NCBI GenBank assembly: GCA_003013855.2
Contig: ML058433.1
Coordinates: 8,741,966-8,805,965 of the forward strand
DNA: 64,000 bases
Source of the DNA: Liriodendron chinense
Lineage: Eukaryota > Streptophyta > Magnoliopsida > Magnoliales > Magnoliaceae
Reading direction: 5' to 3'
Shown: positions 1-12,355 of the stretch, one piece after another
Position numbering within the stretch: the stretch's first letter is position 1
Layout: each line of letters starts with the position of its first letter
Notes under the pieces: generated by a model
The model's database searches: none
Seen by the model: only the letters and a program-made list of their open reading frames with translations
Told to the model about the DNA's origin: nothing
Position numbers and translations under genes: made by a program

Positions 1-651
1 TCCAACGGTAAAAAAAATGGGTAGATTCGCATATCTTCGATTGATTGAAAAAAGGTCTGATTGATCGGAAGTCACATCCGATTGATCGGAGACCTGTCCG
101 ATTGATCGAAAATCTGTCCAGTGAATTTTTCAAGTTCTCTAGAATAAATTTCGATTGATAGGAATTATGATCCGATTGATCGGAAGGACCCCATTCGATT
201 GATCGAAAATCTATCCAATGAATTTTCCAAATTCTATGGAACAAATTTCAATTAATTAGAATATCTATCCGATTGATCGGAGTCCCATCAGAACCACTGT
301 CCGATTGATCGGAGATTAATCGAAAACTGTTGTTTGGGCTGATTTGTTTACAGTAGCTTCCACCTTTTTTATTAACCTAATTTATCATGTTTTTCTATAT
401 GATATAAGGTTAATATGGATGACTAAGGGTATTCCTAGTTTGTCTAAGTCATCTAAGAGGTTTTGGGTGTTTTGGTCCAAAGGGTTAGGATCACCAAGGT
501 ATCTCATTTACCTGTTCTTCTTCCTTGATGCTTCTAGTCCACTTGAATCTTCGGTCTTCAGCTTACCAAGGCTCAACCGACATTACAATGCATGAACATA
601 CGTGATTGACAAATAAGGTACACTAGTATGCCACAGAAAAGTACAATAACA
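1..651 (-). mobile_element. Partial LTR of a copia/Sirevirus-like retrotransposon
   Basis: The reverse strand begins TGTTATTGTACTTTTC at 651 and runs off the left edge. It matches the start of the complete solo LTR at 42,292 over the whole length (same order of motifs: start box, 'ttgacaaat' region, gattgatcgg cluster). It adjoins the truncated end of a second LTR of the same family at 652, so it probably inserted into that LTR; the other junction lies outside the window. Bases 1-330 carry a cluster of gattgatcgg-type near-palindromes. Confidence 0.75.
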
Positions 652-2043
652 CCCCTTTGCTCTGTCGATCTTGTTGCCGATGCTTTGCCATGGCCTCAGC
701 TCCGACGATCAATCATCTTGCATGAGATGCTCCAATTAAGATGCCCAATGTGTTAGGAGGTGGTGGTGATTCCTCTACAAGTAGCAAGAAGTGATTGCCT
801 AAAGGAATACACCTAATTGGATTTCTAGGATGTGTTTAGACAAAGGTTTTGCCTATAGTCAAGGTGTCTAAACTCATAGAGATCAAGAAGGAAGAAAATC
901 ATCTTCTTCTTGAGCTTTGAATGCTCCATTCTTGTGATGAATCGCAAGGAAGATGGCTTATATGGGTTAGGATTAAATCCCTAATGGTTTGCAATAATGG
1001 TGGTCTCTGTAGCACTAAAATCTCTCTCTTAAGCCCAAAAATTGCCTCTCCCACTTTTATAGATAAAGCTCCAACGATAAAAAAAAATGGGCAGATTTGC
1101 GATGCTTTGATAGATCGAAATACCCTTTGATGGATCGAAGGTATTCTTCGATAGATCAGTAAAACTATCTAGAAAGTTCAGCAATGTTGCTGGACATATT
1201 TTCAATGGATCGAAAAAACCACTTCGATGGATCGAAGGGTATTATTCAATGGATTGTAAAACTGTCCAGATAGTTCAAAATTGTTACTGGACATATGTTC
1301 AATAGATCAAACTGTTCTATGATAGATTGAAGTACCATCAAACCTGAACTTCGATGGATCGAAGTCCAATCGTAAACTGCTGTCTAGGCTGGTTTATTTA
1401 CGGTAGCTTGCATCTTTTTTATTAGCATAATTTATCATATTTTTCAAAGTGTTCTAAGGCTAATAAAGATGACTGAGGGTTTTATTATATGGTCCAAGTC
1501 ATCTAGAGTTATGATTGTTTTAGTTCTAAGGGTTGTTCACTCCCCAAGTGTAGGGTTGCGATGTAGTAATAATTCGGTAGAGACCGAGATCGTCCTTAGA
1601 GACTAATTCAGGAATTCACAGAATTCCTTCCAATATTTTCTAATTGAAATCGAACTAAAACTAAACTAAAATTTGAATATAGATGGGTAATCTGTAAACT
1701 TGGATGAGTTTAACAATTTAAAGAAGCACTAGGGGTTCAAGGATCTACTTGTAGCTATCCTTGATGCATAATTCGCCTTGGTTTCTCAATTACACAACTA
1801 GAATCGAAATCAAATCCTATCTATTCAAATTATAGAGTGGTTATATTATCAAAAACAATTCAACACGTGTTGTTTATCAACATGATTCTCTCAATTCAAG
1901 TTGAGACTTGGGCACACTCAATTGCATGGGCCAATCCTAGTTCCAATAGATTAAGATCACAACTATGATAATCATCAACCTCTGTCACTAGATTTAACTA
2001 ATATCATAATTTGAACTTGATTCAAATCACATAGACGTGTAAA

Positions 2044-2859
2044 TAGAGGTGGGCACAAACCAAGCCAGCTCGGAAGTTCGGCTCGGATTGGTTCGAAAAA
2101 GCTCGGCTTGGATTGGTTCGAATGGAAGTTCAAACCAAACCAAGCCTCCGAGTCAAGCTCGTTTGAAAAAACAAACCAAACTCAAACTAGGGCAGTTCCG
2201 GCTCGGCTCGACTCGACTCGAAGCTCGATTTGATTCAGCTCGGTTTGACTCGGCTCGTAGATTATAAGCACACCGTTTGCTTCCTGTGGTGTGATCCACT
2301 TGAGCTTTGGATATGATTCCATTTTGGGATCATGTCTTAAAATGATATGTAAAACATATGAATAACATGGATAATACATATACATGATGACATGGATAGT
2401 ACATAATACATTTACATGAATACACACTGTTTCCTTGCACTTGTAAGATTATGCTTGTGTACTTTTGTTTGGAAAATGCTCTTACATGTCTATTTTGAAG
2501 TTGCACTCTTTTGAAGGATGTTAAACATCATATAATAAGATATGTTTGTACTTTTTTTTCTAAGTTTTTAAATTCTTTTCTATTTAAATGAATAAGGAAA
2601 AAAAGAGCCATTGTCTATTTGAACTCGGCCCGGCTCGATTTGAAATTTTCAACCGAGCCGGGCCCGACTCGATTTGAAATTTTCAACCAAGCCGATCCCG
2701 GCTCGATCCAGATTTTTCTAGAGCAAACCAAACTCGGGCCGCATGGGTCGGCCCGAAACCCAAACCAAACCGATCCACAAACTGTAGTGGTACAAAAACA
2801 AACCAAACCAAACTAGGGCTAACTCGGCTCGGCTCGGCCCGGATCGTTGCCCACCTCTA
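2044..2859. mobile_element. hAT-type non-autonomous element with GCTCGG subterminal repeats
   Basis: The ends are perfect 12-bp inverted repeats, TAGAGGTGGGCA at 2,044 and its complement ending at 2,859. Flanks CGTGTAAA and CATGTAGC agree at five of eight positions, consistent with an old 8-bp hAT duplication. Both ends are packed with short GCTCGG/CGGCTC repeats (about 2,060-2,260 and 2,620-2,850), the subterminal repeat layout typical of hAT elements. It shares its end sequence with the element at 17,250. No transposase is encoded. Confidence 0.65.
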
Positions 2860-3399
2860 CATGTAGCATACAAAGTGGATTTTACAGAAAAGATAGAACT
2901 TTGGTTTCAAAATCCCTCATAAAGAACCAAGTTCTAGAACGTATTGAATCCAATTTCTTAGAGCGTACAGGTCTAGATCTATACAAAACAACTAAGAACT
3001 AAGATAATTCTTCCAAACATCCATTAGTCATCATAAGATTAAGAAAAACTACTTAGAACTTCATTCAAACTTAACAAACCATTGTTCAACATTAAAATTA
3101 ATCAATAAAATCATAAAAATGAATCAAAACATATTAGATCAACTACAAGTTTCTCCTCTTAGCCCTAGCTAAGCGGTTTAGCCAATCATGCTAAATGAAA
3201 ATAGGAAATTTAAACTAAACATGAAGAACTAGAAAGAAAACTAAGTAGGAGTTATAGAACTCCGAATTCGTCATTCTCCACCTCCCAATGCAATAGCTCT
3301 CTTCTAAGATGCCCTAGAAACGTGGTAGAGGTGCCCTTTTATAGCAAAAGACGGCCACCGACTTGGAATCTTTTGGAATTATGTAACTCCTTACGCAGT

Positions 3400-3800
3400 T
3401 CCACAGACAGGTCCGATTGATCAGAGGTCCTCTCCGATTGATTGGAATGTAGTCTCCGATTGATCGGACAATAGTCGATGGATCGGAATGTAGTTTTCGA
3501 TTGATTGGACGATAGTCGATGGATCGGAATGTAGTCTCCGATTGATCTAACGATAGTCGATGGATCGTAAAAGTGTCCAGAGAGTTACTATTTTCCATCA
3601 CTATTTCTGATTGATTGGACATGACTCTAATTGATTGAAACACTCCTGATCGATTAATTGGAATGCCTCCGATAGATCAGAATCTGTCCAAAGAGTTATT
3701 CAAAAATTCAATTTTTTAGGTGAGTCCGATAAATAGTTTGATGGATCAAAGACCCATTGGAACGTTCTCCGATTGATCGAAGACATATCGGGAATCTATC
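3400..3800. repeat. Cluster of CCGATTGATCGG-like near-palindromes
   Basis: About a dozen copies of tccgattgatcgg or gtcgatggatcgg, spaced by roughly 20-35 bp, inside the LTR-like insertion. The same motif class is clustered in the unrelated LTRs at 1-330, 1,110-1,370 and 42,640-42,900. Confidence 0.7.
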
Positions 3801-4210
3801 GAAACTGCCTGTTTCTTCAATTCTTTCTGCTTTCTCTTCGGACTTTCTTCACTTGATTTCTTCATCTCTTCCTTGATTCTTTAATGATCCTTTAAAGTGC
3901 TCTTTAATCTTCAAAATGGTGGAATCTCTCTCTCATCCTGTAGTCATAAAACCATGCATTAGGTAGGTCTTTAAACATGTAAATCATGCATAGTTAGTGA
4001 TGAAATGGGGTTAAAATATGCACATTTAAGAGCTCAACAAAGGTTAGGGTCACTAAGGCATCTCTTTTACCTGTTCTTCTTCCTTTATGTTTCTTGTCCA
4101 CTTGAATCTTCGGTCTTCAGCTTGCTAAGGCTTAATCGACATTACAACACATAGATGTACACGATTGACAAATATGGTGCACTAGTATGCCATAGAAAAG
4201 TGCACTAACA

Positions 4211-5151
4211 ACCTACCCCATACCCGACCCAATGACAGCCTTAACAATTTCCTCTTCATCTCTTATAATTTCTCTCAAATTGATTTAATTTTAGAAGGAC
4301 CGGGTGAGAGGGATTTTGCCCCTTGTCAGGCCTGGACTATCCCTCTCATAATAATTGGCCTTGTTGGTGCCCTATGAGTCCTTCTTGGAGGAAGTTGGAC
4401 TTAGTGATTGCTCCCATTATAGGGAGTTTGTTAGACTGGAATTGGAGAAAGAGAATGCAGAGAAACCTTAGTTGTAGGGGAAGGTTGCAATTGACTGAAA
4501 CTCCCGTTAGGGAGAGGCTGTTAGAATTGACTGGGAGTCCTAGATGTGGGATGATGGAACTGACTCCTGTTCATGGGAGGATCTTGGAAGAAATGCTCCG
4601 AGGTGGAAGGTTGTGCTGGCTAGTGGCCTCCATTGGGAGGGTATTGGATGTCCTATGCAGATTCCCATGACTGCGGTTGGACTGAACTGGAGATAGGAAA
4701 AAGTGCGAGAGTTGGCGGTTGTTGTTATTGTGCTTGCTAGCCTGGGTGCTGACTATTAAAACCTAAGTTTGTGCAAATTAGAGAAGCATTTCTTGCATGG
4801 CCTTTATGCTTTGTTGTAGTTCTTAAATGTAAGGAATTGTCTTGGATTCAGCTAGGTTAAGTTGCAGAGAGGAGGCTCGGGTATTTTGAGGACGAGGAAG
4901 GGGAGAGTAATGGTTGTTCTAGATCTATACTGACTAAGTTGCAGTGGAAATGTTTTTTGGCTTGAATAGGTGCAATGGTTCTGATTTTTTTTAGATTTTC
5001 TACTTTTTTGGTCTTTGGGGGATTTGGAATAAATGCTGAATGATTAATATAGGCACGCAAGAACTATTAACCCTTAAGAATTCATGAGATCTTGTTTTCA
5101 AGTCAGGTTGTAACTAGTGTGACTAGCGTATCCCCAGCGGAGTCGTCATTC
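4211..5151 (-). mobile_element. Leader/internal remnant of a gypsy-like element
   Basis: This stretch adjoins the internal side of the LTR at 5,152-6,962. Just inside the LTR on the minus strand is GACGACTCCGCTGGGGAT, the primer-site-like sequence common after plant gypsy LTRs. The rest is non-coding or too decayed to read; small open frames at 4,323-4,670 and 4,857-5,060 have no recognisable domain. It is cut at 4,210 by the copia-like LTR. Confidence 0.45.
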
Positions 5152-6962
5152 TGTAGATGTTTGATCCCAAACGGCGGGCAAAATTGACTCTCAGGCTTCC
5201 ACGGGTTTCGCCTCTTTCAAGGGATTTTTACATTTATATGTTTAAAGGGGTTTATGTATGACTGGAGTTGCCACTAACCAATTACTTCACTTTTACAGTG
5301 GGCTAGACATTATAGAAACACCAAGGAAGAGGATCCGTAGATTCTCGATCCTTATATGACTCCTTGATCACAGTTAGAGATTCGAGGTAAGAGACTATAG
5401 TTACAGAGAGGGAAGGTGTTAGACACCCACTCTGCCCATACAAATGTATAGTCTTTACTTCATAAGATCTGACAAACTTCTGAGTGTTGGATTTATTTCT
5501 CACACACTATTAATGTGATGTTGCGCTTATCATGCCGTGTTAAATGCAATGCCACTTGACAAGCTAGAGTTTTGGATGGATAAATTTGCCTTAACTGCTC
5601 ACTTGTCGGGCATGAAATTGATTGGTCTAAATTTCTGATGGGCAGGGTCTGACTATGTCGGCAAGCCGCAGAACATACGTTTGAGTTGACTAGGTGCTAG
5701 GTGTTATGTAATGTAAAGTATATGTAATTGTATGCAATGCTAATGACAAAGTATAAGTTAATCGGCTAGGTTTCTAATGGGCAGGGTCCAATTATATCGG
5801 TAAGCCTCATAGCATATGCCCAAACCAATTAGATGCAAAAGCTAACATTATGACGATAGATGAGATGAGAAGGGGGTTTAAGAAGGGAATAAATGTCGCA
5901 CTATGCTATGATGTGGTTTGATGTAGCTAATTAAAAATCTAGATGGTTAGATGAATGGTGGGTCATGAGGACTAGATTGAGTGGCTTGGATTGAGACTAG
6001 GGTTACTCAAGAGGCCATGAGACTGGATAGATTAGACTAGGCTCAGACTAGACTCTCTTCTTCATCTCTTTCCTCTCCTTGGTGGAGGGATGGGATGGCT
6101 TGGCTAAGGAAGGCCTAAGGAAGGGATAAATGGTTTTTTGAATCTACTAGATACTCCGAGATAGGGAGGATGCTTGAAATAAGAAGAGGAGGGGGTTATT
6201 TATAGCCACCCAACCTGGTTTTCCTATAATTCCAACGAAGTTTAGGGTTGTAAAGGGGTTGGATGGCTTGGATTTGAGATCACCACGTGGCAACATCTCA
6301 TAGATTGGTAAGTTGGTAGAATAGTAAATATGGGTAAAGGGGAAGGACACCTGAGTCAGTCTACAAAGCCACACAAATAAAGGCTGGCAAAGGGAGGACA
6401 ACACACATGTAGGGGAACCCTGCCACATGTAAGGTGTCCCCTTGAGGGCCGCCCGTACCAAGCAGGAGCTCCTGCTTTGATAGGTGGGATCCCCGCACAT
6501 GTGATGGCCTTCCTTTGAAGAAAACTGCTTTGTTGTTTGAAGTTCTCTCTGTGATTGAGCTTTAGACTTGGGCTTAGCTTAAGCTTGGTTTAGCGTTGGC
6601 TAGGTGAGTTGACTAGGAAGATGAGCTAGGTTGGCTGACCGGGTGAGTTAACTCAGCGGATTGACTGACTTTGACTAGATTTTTCCTAAGGCTAGGTTTT
6701 AGGGTTTTGATTTTTTTTTTTTTTTTTTTTTTGGATTAGGGTTTAGGGTTAGGGTTTGGATTGGAGTTTTGGATTAGGGTTTTGTCTGGGGTTAGTTTTT
6801 TTTTTTATATTATTATTAGGTTTAAGGTTTAGATTAGGGTTTGGATTAATGAATGGATTAAGGAATGGATTAGGGAATGTATTAGGGTTTAGATCAAGGT
6901 TTAACCATCCATCTACACCATCCAACTTGATCAGCTTGTCGGCCTGGGGTGGGGTGTCTACA
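5152..6962 (-). mobile_element. Gypsy-like LTR (about 1.8 kb)
   Basis: On the minus strand it starts TGTAGACACCCCACCCC (6,962), a start shared by many plant Ty3/gypsy LTRs, and ends CATCTACA (5,152). The strip near 5,260-5,420 (gagttgccac..., ...gattctcgatcc..., ...agggaaggtgttagacaccc) is the conserved 3' part of such LTRs. It includes a poly-T run and telomere-like repeats around 6,710-6,900. No second LTR is visible. Confidence 0.6.
6733..6900 (+). repeat. Telomere-like TTAGGGTTT repeats
   Basis: Degenerate repeats of ggattagggttt, gggttaggg and aggaatggatta occupy this strip. They contain the plant telomere unit TTTAGGG but are interrupted and lie within an LTR, so an internal low-complexity tract is likelier than a former chromosome end. 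Confidence 0.55.
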
Positions 6963-7145
6963 ATATCCGAAGCAGTTTTTTTTAAATATCTCCCTCCTGA
7001 CATGACGCTTGTTGAAATCATCCTTCACATAAGGTAGAAATAATACTGAGTACTTGGGGGAGACTTTTATATTAATGTAGTCTAAGTAAGGACCAGGTTT
7101 TCTCGATTCACAAAAGGAATCTATAGTGCATAAAAGACAAAGTAT

Positions 7146-7630
7146 TAGCTTTTAAGTGTGATATACCAATGCAGAAGTGTGATCATACCAATGCACATTG
7201 GCAATCCACAAACACTATCGACGCTGAAAATGTGACATACCAATGTACATCGATGATCCATACACTATTAGCAATCCATAGACACTATTAGTGATCCATG
7301 TGTGGTCTCAATGCACAAAGATAATCTACAATGAATATCGACAATCCGAGTGTGGTACCAATGTATATTGATGATCCACGATGAATAACAGAGATCTATG
7401 TGGTCTCAATCCATATCAGCAATCCATAGTGAATATTGGTGATCCACAGTGAACATCGGTGATCCATAGTAAATATTAAGGATCCAAGTGTGGTCCTAAT
7501 GCATATCGGTGATCCATAGTGAATATTAGCGATCCATGTGGTCCCAATGCAGATCGATGATCCACAATGAATATTGACGATCCATAGTAAACATCAACGA
7601 TCCATAGTAAATATCGACGATCCACACTGC
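7146..7630. repeat. Minisatellite with ~21-bp unit (atcgacgatccatagtgaat)
   Basis: Roughly twenty imperfect units built on 'atcgAcgatccatagtgaat', with periodic insertion of a longer 'gtgtggtcccaatgca' variant, giving a two-level pattern. A remnant of the same unit (gagtatcgatgatagtgagtatcgacaatgg, split here as 9,647-9,677) sits at the corresponding place of the inverted-repeat element at 8,955-10,974, so this is probably an expanded internal repeat of that family. Confidence 0.7.
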
Positions 7631-7659
7631 CTGGGCTAAAAAACCTACTTTTAAAATGA

Positions 7660-8500
7660 CATCAACCTTCCATAGAGGAGGACCACCACACTCTCCTCCC
7701 TTTCATAAACTTCCACCATTCATACCCAACAAAAAAAATAAAAAAACAACTATAAAGGAGGACCACCACACCCTCCTCCCTTTCACAAACTCCCATCATT
7801 AATACCCACCAACAAAAAGAAAAAAAAACATAAAAAGCCACTATTATCCTAACATAAATCTACCTTTAGCGGTCATAGCTTCTACGACAAGAGTGGTGAG
7901 AAATCTTCAAAAAAAAAAAAAAAAAAACTCATTTTCCTCTCAGAGAGTATCGTGGTCCCCCGAAGAGTGTGGTGGAACTCTGTATAGCTTCCAACCATCG
8001 TAGAATCTTCAGATCTTGTGCGGTCCCCTCCCGTTAAAAAAAAAAAAAAGAAAAAAAAGAGAGAGAGAAACTAAAGGAAAAAGGTCAAATGGCCTTCTTA
8101 TAGCAGGGCCCCACTATAAGACCCCCATTGGACAGCTTACGTGGGGTCCACTAGCTTGTCATGAAGCAAATCCAACCCGTCCAAAAGAAAGGGGTTTTCA
8201 TTTCATTTCATCGACCTAAGTTTGAGGGTAAAAATATCACAGATGGACTACACCAAAAGAAACAACTTAGAATTAACAATCAACATTAATGCAATTATGG
8301 GCCACAAAGAGCTTCAACAAAAATCTTTAAAAATACCCTTTTGTGGTTGACGAATGTCCGATAAAATTAATGGATTAGATTTGACAAGGAGTGAGCCCAA
8401 TCCTGTTTTAATGGGGCCCATAGTCCCATTTTGAAAAAGACCTTTGACTCCCTAGACATGTAACTATCGTACGAGCAGAAGCGTATTTCTATCCCTAAAA
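7660..8500 (+). mobile_element. Partial copy of the long-inverted-repeat (MULE-like) element
   Basis: Directly similar to 10,150-10,760: the ggaggaccaccacaccctcc / 'actattatcctaacat' strip, then 'cggtcatagcttctac', an A-rich tract, 'gtcaaatggcctt', 'aagtttgaggg' and 'acattaatgcaa' occur in the same order. The left inverted arm is missing or replaced by the minisatellite at 7,146-7,630. No coding potential beyond chance frames. Confidence 0.5.
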
Positions 8501-8954
8501 AAAGCAAAACAATGACCTAGGGAAAAAAATTTAACAATTAGGAAAGTAGGGCCAAAAACTAGGTTTGGTAAGATCACAGGGTCACTGTTATAAAAAAAAA
8601 AACCTTCTATCCTAAGTTTGTTTTGCCTCCATCTCGATTGAGTATGTTGTGCATGTCGCCACTTACTAGGAAAATACATCCTGTAATGATCTAATGATCC
8701 AAACCTTCCATATTTCTCAATACTACAATAAATAAGCTACTATTCCATAATAAGTCTTCAAAGATGATGCTAACTTTTGATTTTTAGAACTAAATATGAC
8801 TTATTGGAAATCTTTTAACTGGTTTACATTCATCTACATATAGCTATGGTCGAAATTGTCTATTTAGTGTTCCTGTGTTCCATTTAACACATTCTACAAA
8901 ATGGACAGTTCCGATTGTCTGACCACTAAGCATGTGGGCCCGATGAAAAATGAA
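8501..8954. other. Intergenic, nothing recognised
   Basis: AT-rich single-copy-looking sequence without splice-flanked coding, inverted repeat or RNA gene that I can support. Confidence 0.4.
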
Positions 8955-10974
8955 GGGTTATTAGTTGAAAGAGCCCTTAATTTTTTGATATCATTATGAC
9001 AATGACATTTGTGTCAGAAGCCTTTTTCTAGCCTTTTGGATCTTATTTGGCTTTTTTCGAACAAAAATGTCCCTCTGCCCAACCGTCCCCTCATACGACG
9101 CGAGCTTTTCGCAAAAGTTGAGAGGGTCTTTTGAGAATGGTGTGTGGACCCCACTAAATCAATGATTTGGGGCCACCCCTCAACCGATTTGATCTATTCA
9201 CTTTAATCGAACAATCATGAACCCATAGGAGGGTCATTTTAAAATAATTTTTGGAGCTTTCTATGGCCTACACTTGCATTAACGTTGTGAGTTAATTCCA
9301 AACTATTTCCTCCAGCGTGGTCATCCATGATGAGTTTTTCCCTCAAACTTGGATAAATGGCATGAAATTAAAACCTCTTTCATGTGAACAGCTTGGATTT
9401 GCTCCAAGACTATCCAATGGGCCCCACATAAGATGTGGGATGAGTTTAATAGATGGGTCCCCTGCATAGGAAAGGCCATTTAGCCTTTTCCTTCTTTCCT
9501 TCTTTTTTTCCCGGGAGGGGACCATTTGGCCGTTAGGACCATTGCCACCTCTATGGGACCCACTTCACGCGAGCTTCTCGCATATATCTGGCATCATTCC
9601 CTCCATTCCAGCGAGCTTCTGAGTGTTTTCTTTTAAGATACGCAATGAGTATCGATGATAGTGAGTATCGACAATGGTTAATGTGTATCAGTGAAAATGG
9701 TCATAACTCCCTCGTTACATGTCCAATTTGGGTGATTTTGTACTTGTTGGAAAGTTAATTTGAAGAACTTTTAGATGGATTTGGAATCGCCTCATTTGGA
9801 CACCATTTGATTTTCCAAAAGTGGGCCTAAGTTAATATCGTTCGTAAATCGAAGAAAACGGTCATAACTTCTTCGTTACATATCCAATTCGGGTGATCTT
9901 GTACTTGTTGAAAAGTTAATTTGATGAACTTTCAAATGGCTTTGGAATCACTCCATTTGGATACCGTTTTATTGCCCAAAAGTGGGCCCATTTTCGTGGT
10001 ATCTGCAACCCATAGGGAGTTATGATAGTTATGACCGTTTATCCATTTCAACATTCTTTCACTACAACATTCATCCATTCCAATATTCATCACATTCATC
10101 CATTACAACATTCATCCATTTCAAAATTAATCCATTACAACATTCTTTCATTACAAAATTCACCCCTTTCACAAACTCTTACCTTTCATACCCATAAAAG
10201 AACAAAAAATAATTAAAAAGGGAACCACTACATCGTTCTCCCATTACAAATTCTCATCATTGATACCCACAAAAAAGTCACTATTATCCTAACCTAAACC
10301 CACATTTGGCCGTCATAGCTTCTACATCGGAGATTATGACCGAAAATCTTAAAATAAAAAAAAAGCACTTAAAAGCTCGCTGAATGGAGGGAATTACGTT
10401 GGATGCACGCCAGAAGCTAGTCAGAGTGTGTTCCACGAAGGTGGCAACAGTCCTAACAGCTAAATGGTCCCGTCCAGAGAAAAACGAAGAAAAAAAGAAG
10501 AAAAATGTCAAATGGCCTTTTTCACACGAGCTGAGGTTTTAATTCCATGCCATCTATCCAAGTTTGAGGGCCAAACTCATCATGGATGGACCACACCGAA
10601 GGTAGCAATTTGAAATTAACTTATGACATTAATGCAAGTGTGAGCCATAGAAAGCTCCAATATTTTTTTGAAATGACCCAATAGTTTTTTGAAATGACCC
10701 TACTATGGATTCACGATTGTCCAATTAAAGTGAACTGATTAGATCAGTTGAAGGGTAGCCCCAATCATTGATTTAGTGGATCCACACACCTATTCTCAAA
10801 AGGTTCTCTCAACTTCCGTAGAAAGCTACCACTGTATGAGAGGAGCGGTGCAAAGGGGCATCTTTGTCCGGCAACAATGCAAAGAATGTCCAAAGGTCTA
10901 TTAAAACAAGGCTTCTGACACAAAAGCCTTTTATAATGTATGTATAACTGAAGGGCTATTTTAATTAATATCCC
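8955..10974. mobile_element. Element with ~0.6-kb inverted arms (Mutator-like or fold-back)
   Basis: Bases 8,955-9,620 read on the minus strand match 10,380-10,974 read on the plus strand: 'aaatggtccc', a GA-rich tract, 'aaatggcctt', 'tttaattccatgccat', 'aagtttgaggg', 'attaatgcaagtgt', 'tgatttagtgg' and 'aaggcttctgacacaaa' all recur in order. The tips, GGGTTATTAGTTGAAA and GGGATATTAATTAAAA, face outward. The core has two ~150-bp direct repeats (about 9,690-9,835 and 9,850-9,990) and a CATTCATCCATTACAA tract (10,040-10,170). Long arms suggest a Mutator-like element, but I find no clear 9-bp duplication and no transposase. Confidence 0.55.
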
Positions 10975-11399
10975 CAAAACAAACTCCTTCCATCCATCCC
11001 GACACCCCAGCGAATTGGGATATGATACATTGATAGTTTAGCCTTTGAATTGGGTCATCTTCCAATGATCTGAACCGTTTATACCATAAGTCTCACTTTG
11101 TATGGTGGAAAGACAATTAAAAAAGAAAACTAAAAAACTCTCAGATGGATTATTTCAACTCTTTAATAACTTTGTCTTTGAACACGAACGTTCAACATAA
11201 CATTTGTATAATCAATGGGCTGAAATATTAAATCTGAGAGTTTTTTTCGGTCATTCCCCATCCAAGGGTAGCCCTAAAAAATAAACGGTTAGGTGATCGA
11301 AAAAGTCAGAAATTGAACGGCTGGAGTCACGTCTTATCTTTATGTATTACATGGGGGATGTATTGGAGCAAACCATTTCATCCAATCGTGGGTTTTAAG

Positions 11400-11617
11400 G
11401 GCGAGAGTGAGTGTGTGTCGTGGAGAGCATCTCATAGGAGAGTCCGGATCGTCTGCTCGCCCTCAACAGGATTTTTCTGATGACGATCCTGTCTTCCGTT
11501 CCCGCATCCTTCTCTCTAGGGTTCCAACGGTCAAATTCCAGAACAGAAAACCCCGCCGTTTTCACGCTAAAAAACGTCAGCTCCAGCAACATACTTCCTC
11601 CTGCCCCTTCCACCTTC
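11400..11617 (+). other. Possible 5' non-coding exon of the downstream small gene
   Basis: GC-richer than its surroundings and ends in CTTCAG|GTAAAT, a good donor site, followed within 60 bp by a CT microsatellite, a common arrangement in first introns. It is colinear with the terminal exon at 16,802-17,033, but I could not identify exons between, so linkage is inference. Confidence 0.25.
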
Positions 11618-11666
11618 AGGTAAATATCAAATCATCACCGTCCGTACTTAGAGGATCCCTACATGC

Positions 11667-11671
<5 letters not shown>

Positions 11672-11708
<37 letters not shown>
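11672..11708. repeat. (CT)n microsatellite
   Basis: About 18 uninterrupted CT dinucleotides. Confidence 0.9.
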
Positions 11709-11710
<2 letters not shown>

Positions 11711-11919
11711 AAAAATCTTATCTAATGTTATAAGCAATCGGATGGGCAAAGCATATACATAATGTAGGGGAGATGTTTATAACATGTTGATGGTCCGATT
11801 CTTTGATCTGGATGGCCCAGTCGGTCTGGTCAAATCATACAGATTGGGTTGATCCTAAGCATCTGATGTCCGACCTGCGAAATGGACAGTTTTGATTCTA
11901 CAGAAGTTACATTTGTTGA

Positions 11920-12355
11920 TGTTACGATCCCAAGGGTTTAAGAGCCTAACTTTACACGTTCCATCAGTCCCGGGGCTTTTGGCACATTATTTAGGTTCTT
12001 AACAATTGGTATCAGAGCTAACATCACGTCTCGTGTTCGAGTCACGGAAGGGGCGACCTGTGGAAAGGGCAACCTGGACCAGAGTGAAAGCCACCACGGC
12101 ATGGAAAGGGTTACCTGAGCAACCAGAGTGAAGCCGCCAAGTGCAAAGGGCTACCTGAATAACCAGAGTGCAGCCACCATGCCCTGGAAAGGGCTACCTG
12201 GAATAGAGGCCAGAGTGAGTGCCACCACAGAGTGGGCCGCCGTGGACGTCAGCTGCGGAGCGTGGTGGAATGTTACGATCCTAAGGGTTTAAGAGCCTAA
12301 CTTTACAAGTTCCATCAGTCCCGGGGCTTTTGGCACATTGGTTAGGTTCTTAACA
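11920..12355 (+). mobile_element. TRIM (miniature terminal-repeat retrotransposon), complete
   Basis: Two 85-bp direct terminal repeats (11,920-12,004 and 12,271-12,355), each starting TGTTACGATCC and ending TTCTTAACA, differ at only a few positions. Directly after the first is TTGGTATCAGAGC (12,006-12,018), matching the initiator-Met tRNA primer site; directly before the second is a purine-rich tract (12,255-12,270). The element is bounded by perfect 5-bp duplications GTTGA (11,915-11,919 and 12,356-12,360). The 266-bp interior has four ~42-bp repeats around 'ggaaagggctacctg...ccagagtg' and no reading frame. Movement would need proteins supplied in trans. Confidence 0.92.

Larger units (their letters stand above)
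1534..4039 (-). mobile_element. LTR-like insertion (possible solo LTR) with 5-bp target duplication
   Basis: On the minus strand it starts TGTTGAGCTCTTAAATG (4,039) and ends ACTTGGGGAGTGAACA (1,534), i.e. TG...CA ends as in an LTR. It splits an LTR that is continuous elsewhere. Flanking pentamers are AGGGT (1,529-1,533) and AAGGT (4,040-4,044), a target duplication with one difference. Without the nested element at 2,044-2,859 it is about 1.7 kb. No coding region was found, so solo LTR is the simplest reading; superfamily not determined. Confidence 0.6.
652..4210 (-). mobile_element. Second LTR of the same copia-like family, interrupted by insertions
   Basis: The LTR start (TGTTAGTGCACTTTTC on the minus strand) lies at 4,210. 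The sequence follows the solo LTR at 42,292 from 4,210 to 4,040, is broken by the insertion 1,534-4,039, and resumes from 1,533 down to 652, where it meets the LTR at 1-651. Bases 1,110-1,370 hold degenerate gatggatcgaa repeats equivalent to the gattgatcgg cluster of its relatives. No coding capacity. Confidence 0.7.

Noticed and set aside
2049..2816. Ser/Arg-rich and Asn-rich frames
   Set aside because: Produced by GCTCGG subterminal repeats of a hAT-type element.
4323..4670. 115-codon frame in the gypsy-like leader
   Set aside because: Composition unlike a known gag or pol domain; probably chance within the leader.
6749..7037. Gly/Phe/Leu-rich and Asn/Pro-rich frames on opposite strands
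   Set aside because: Translation of the telomere-like repeat.
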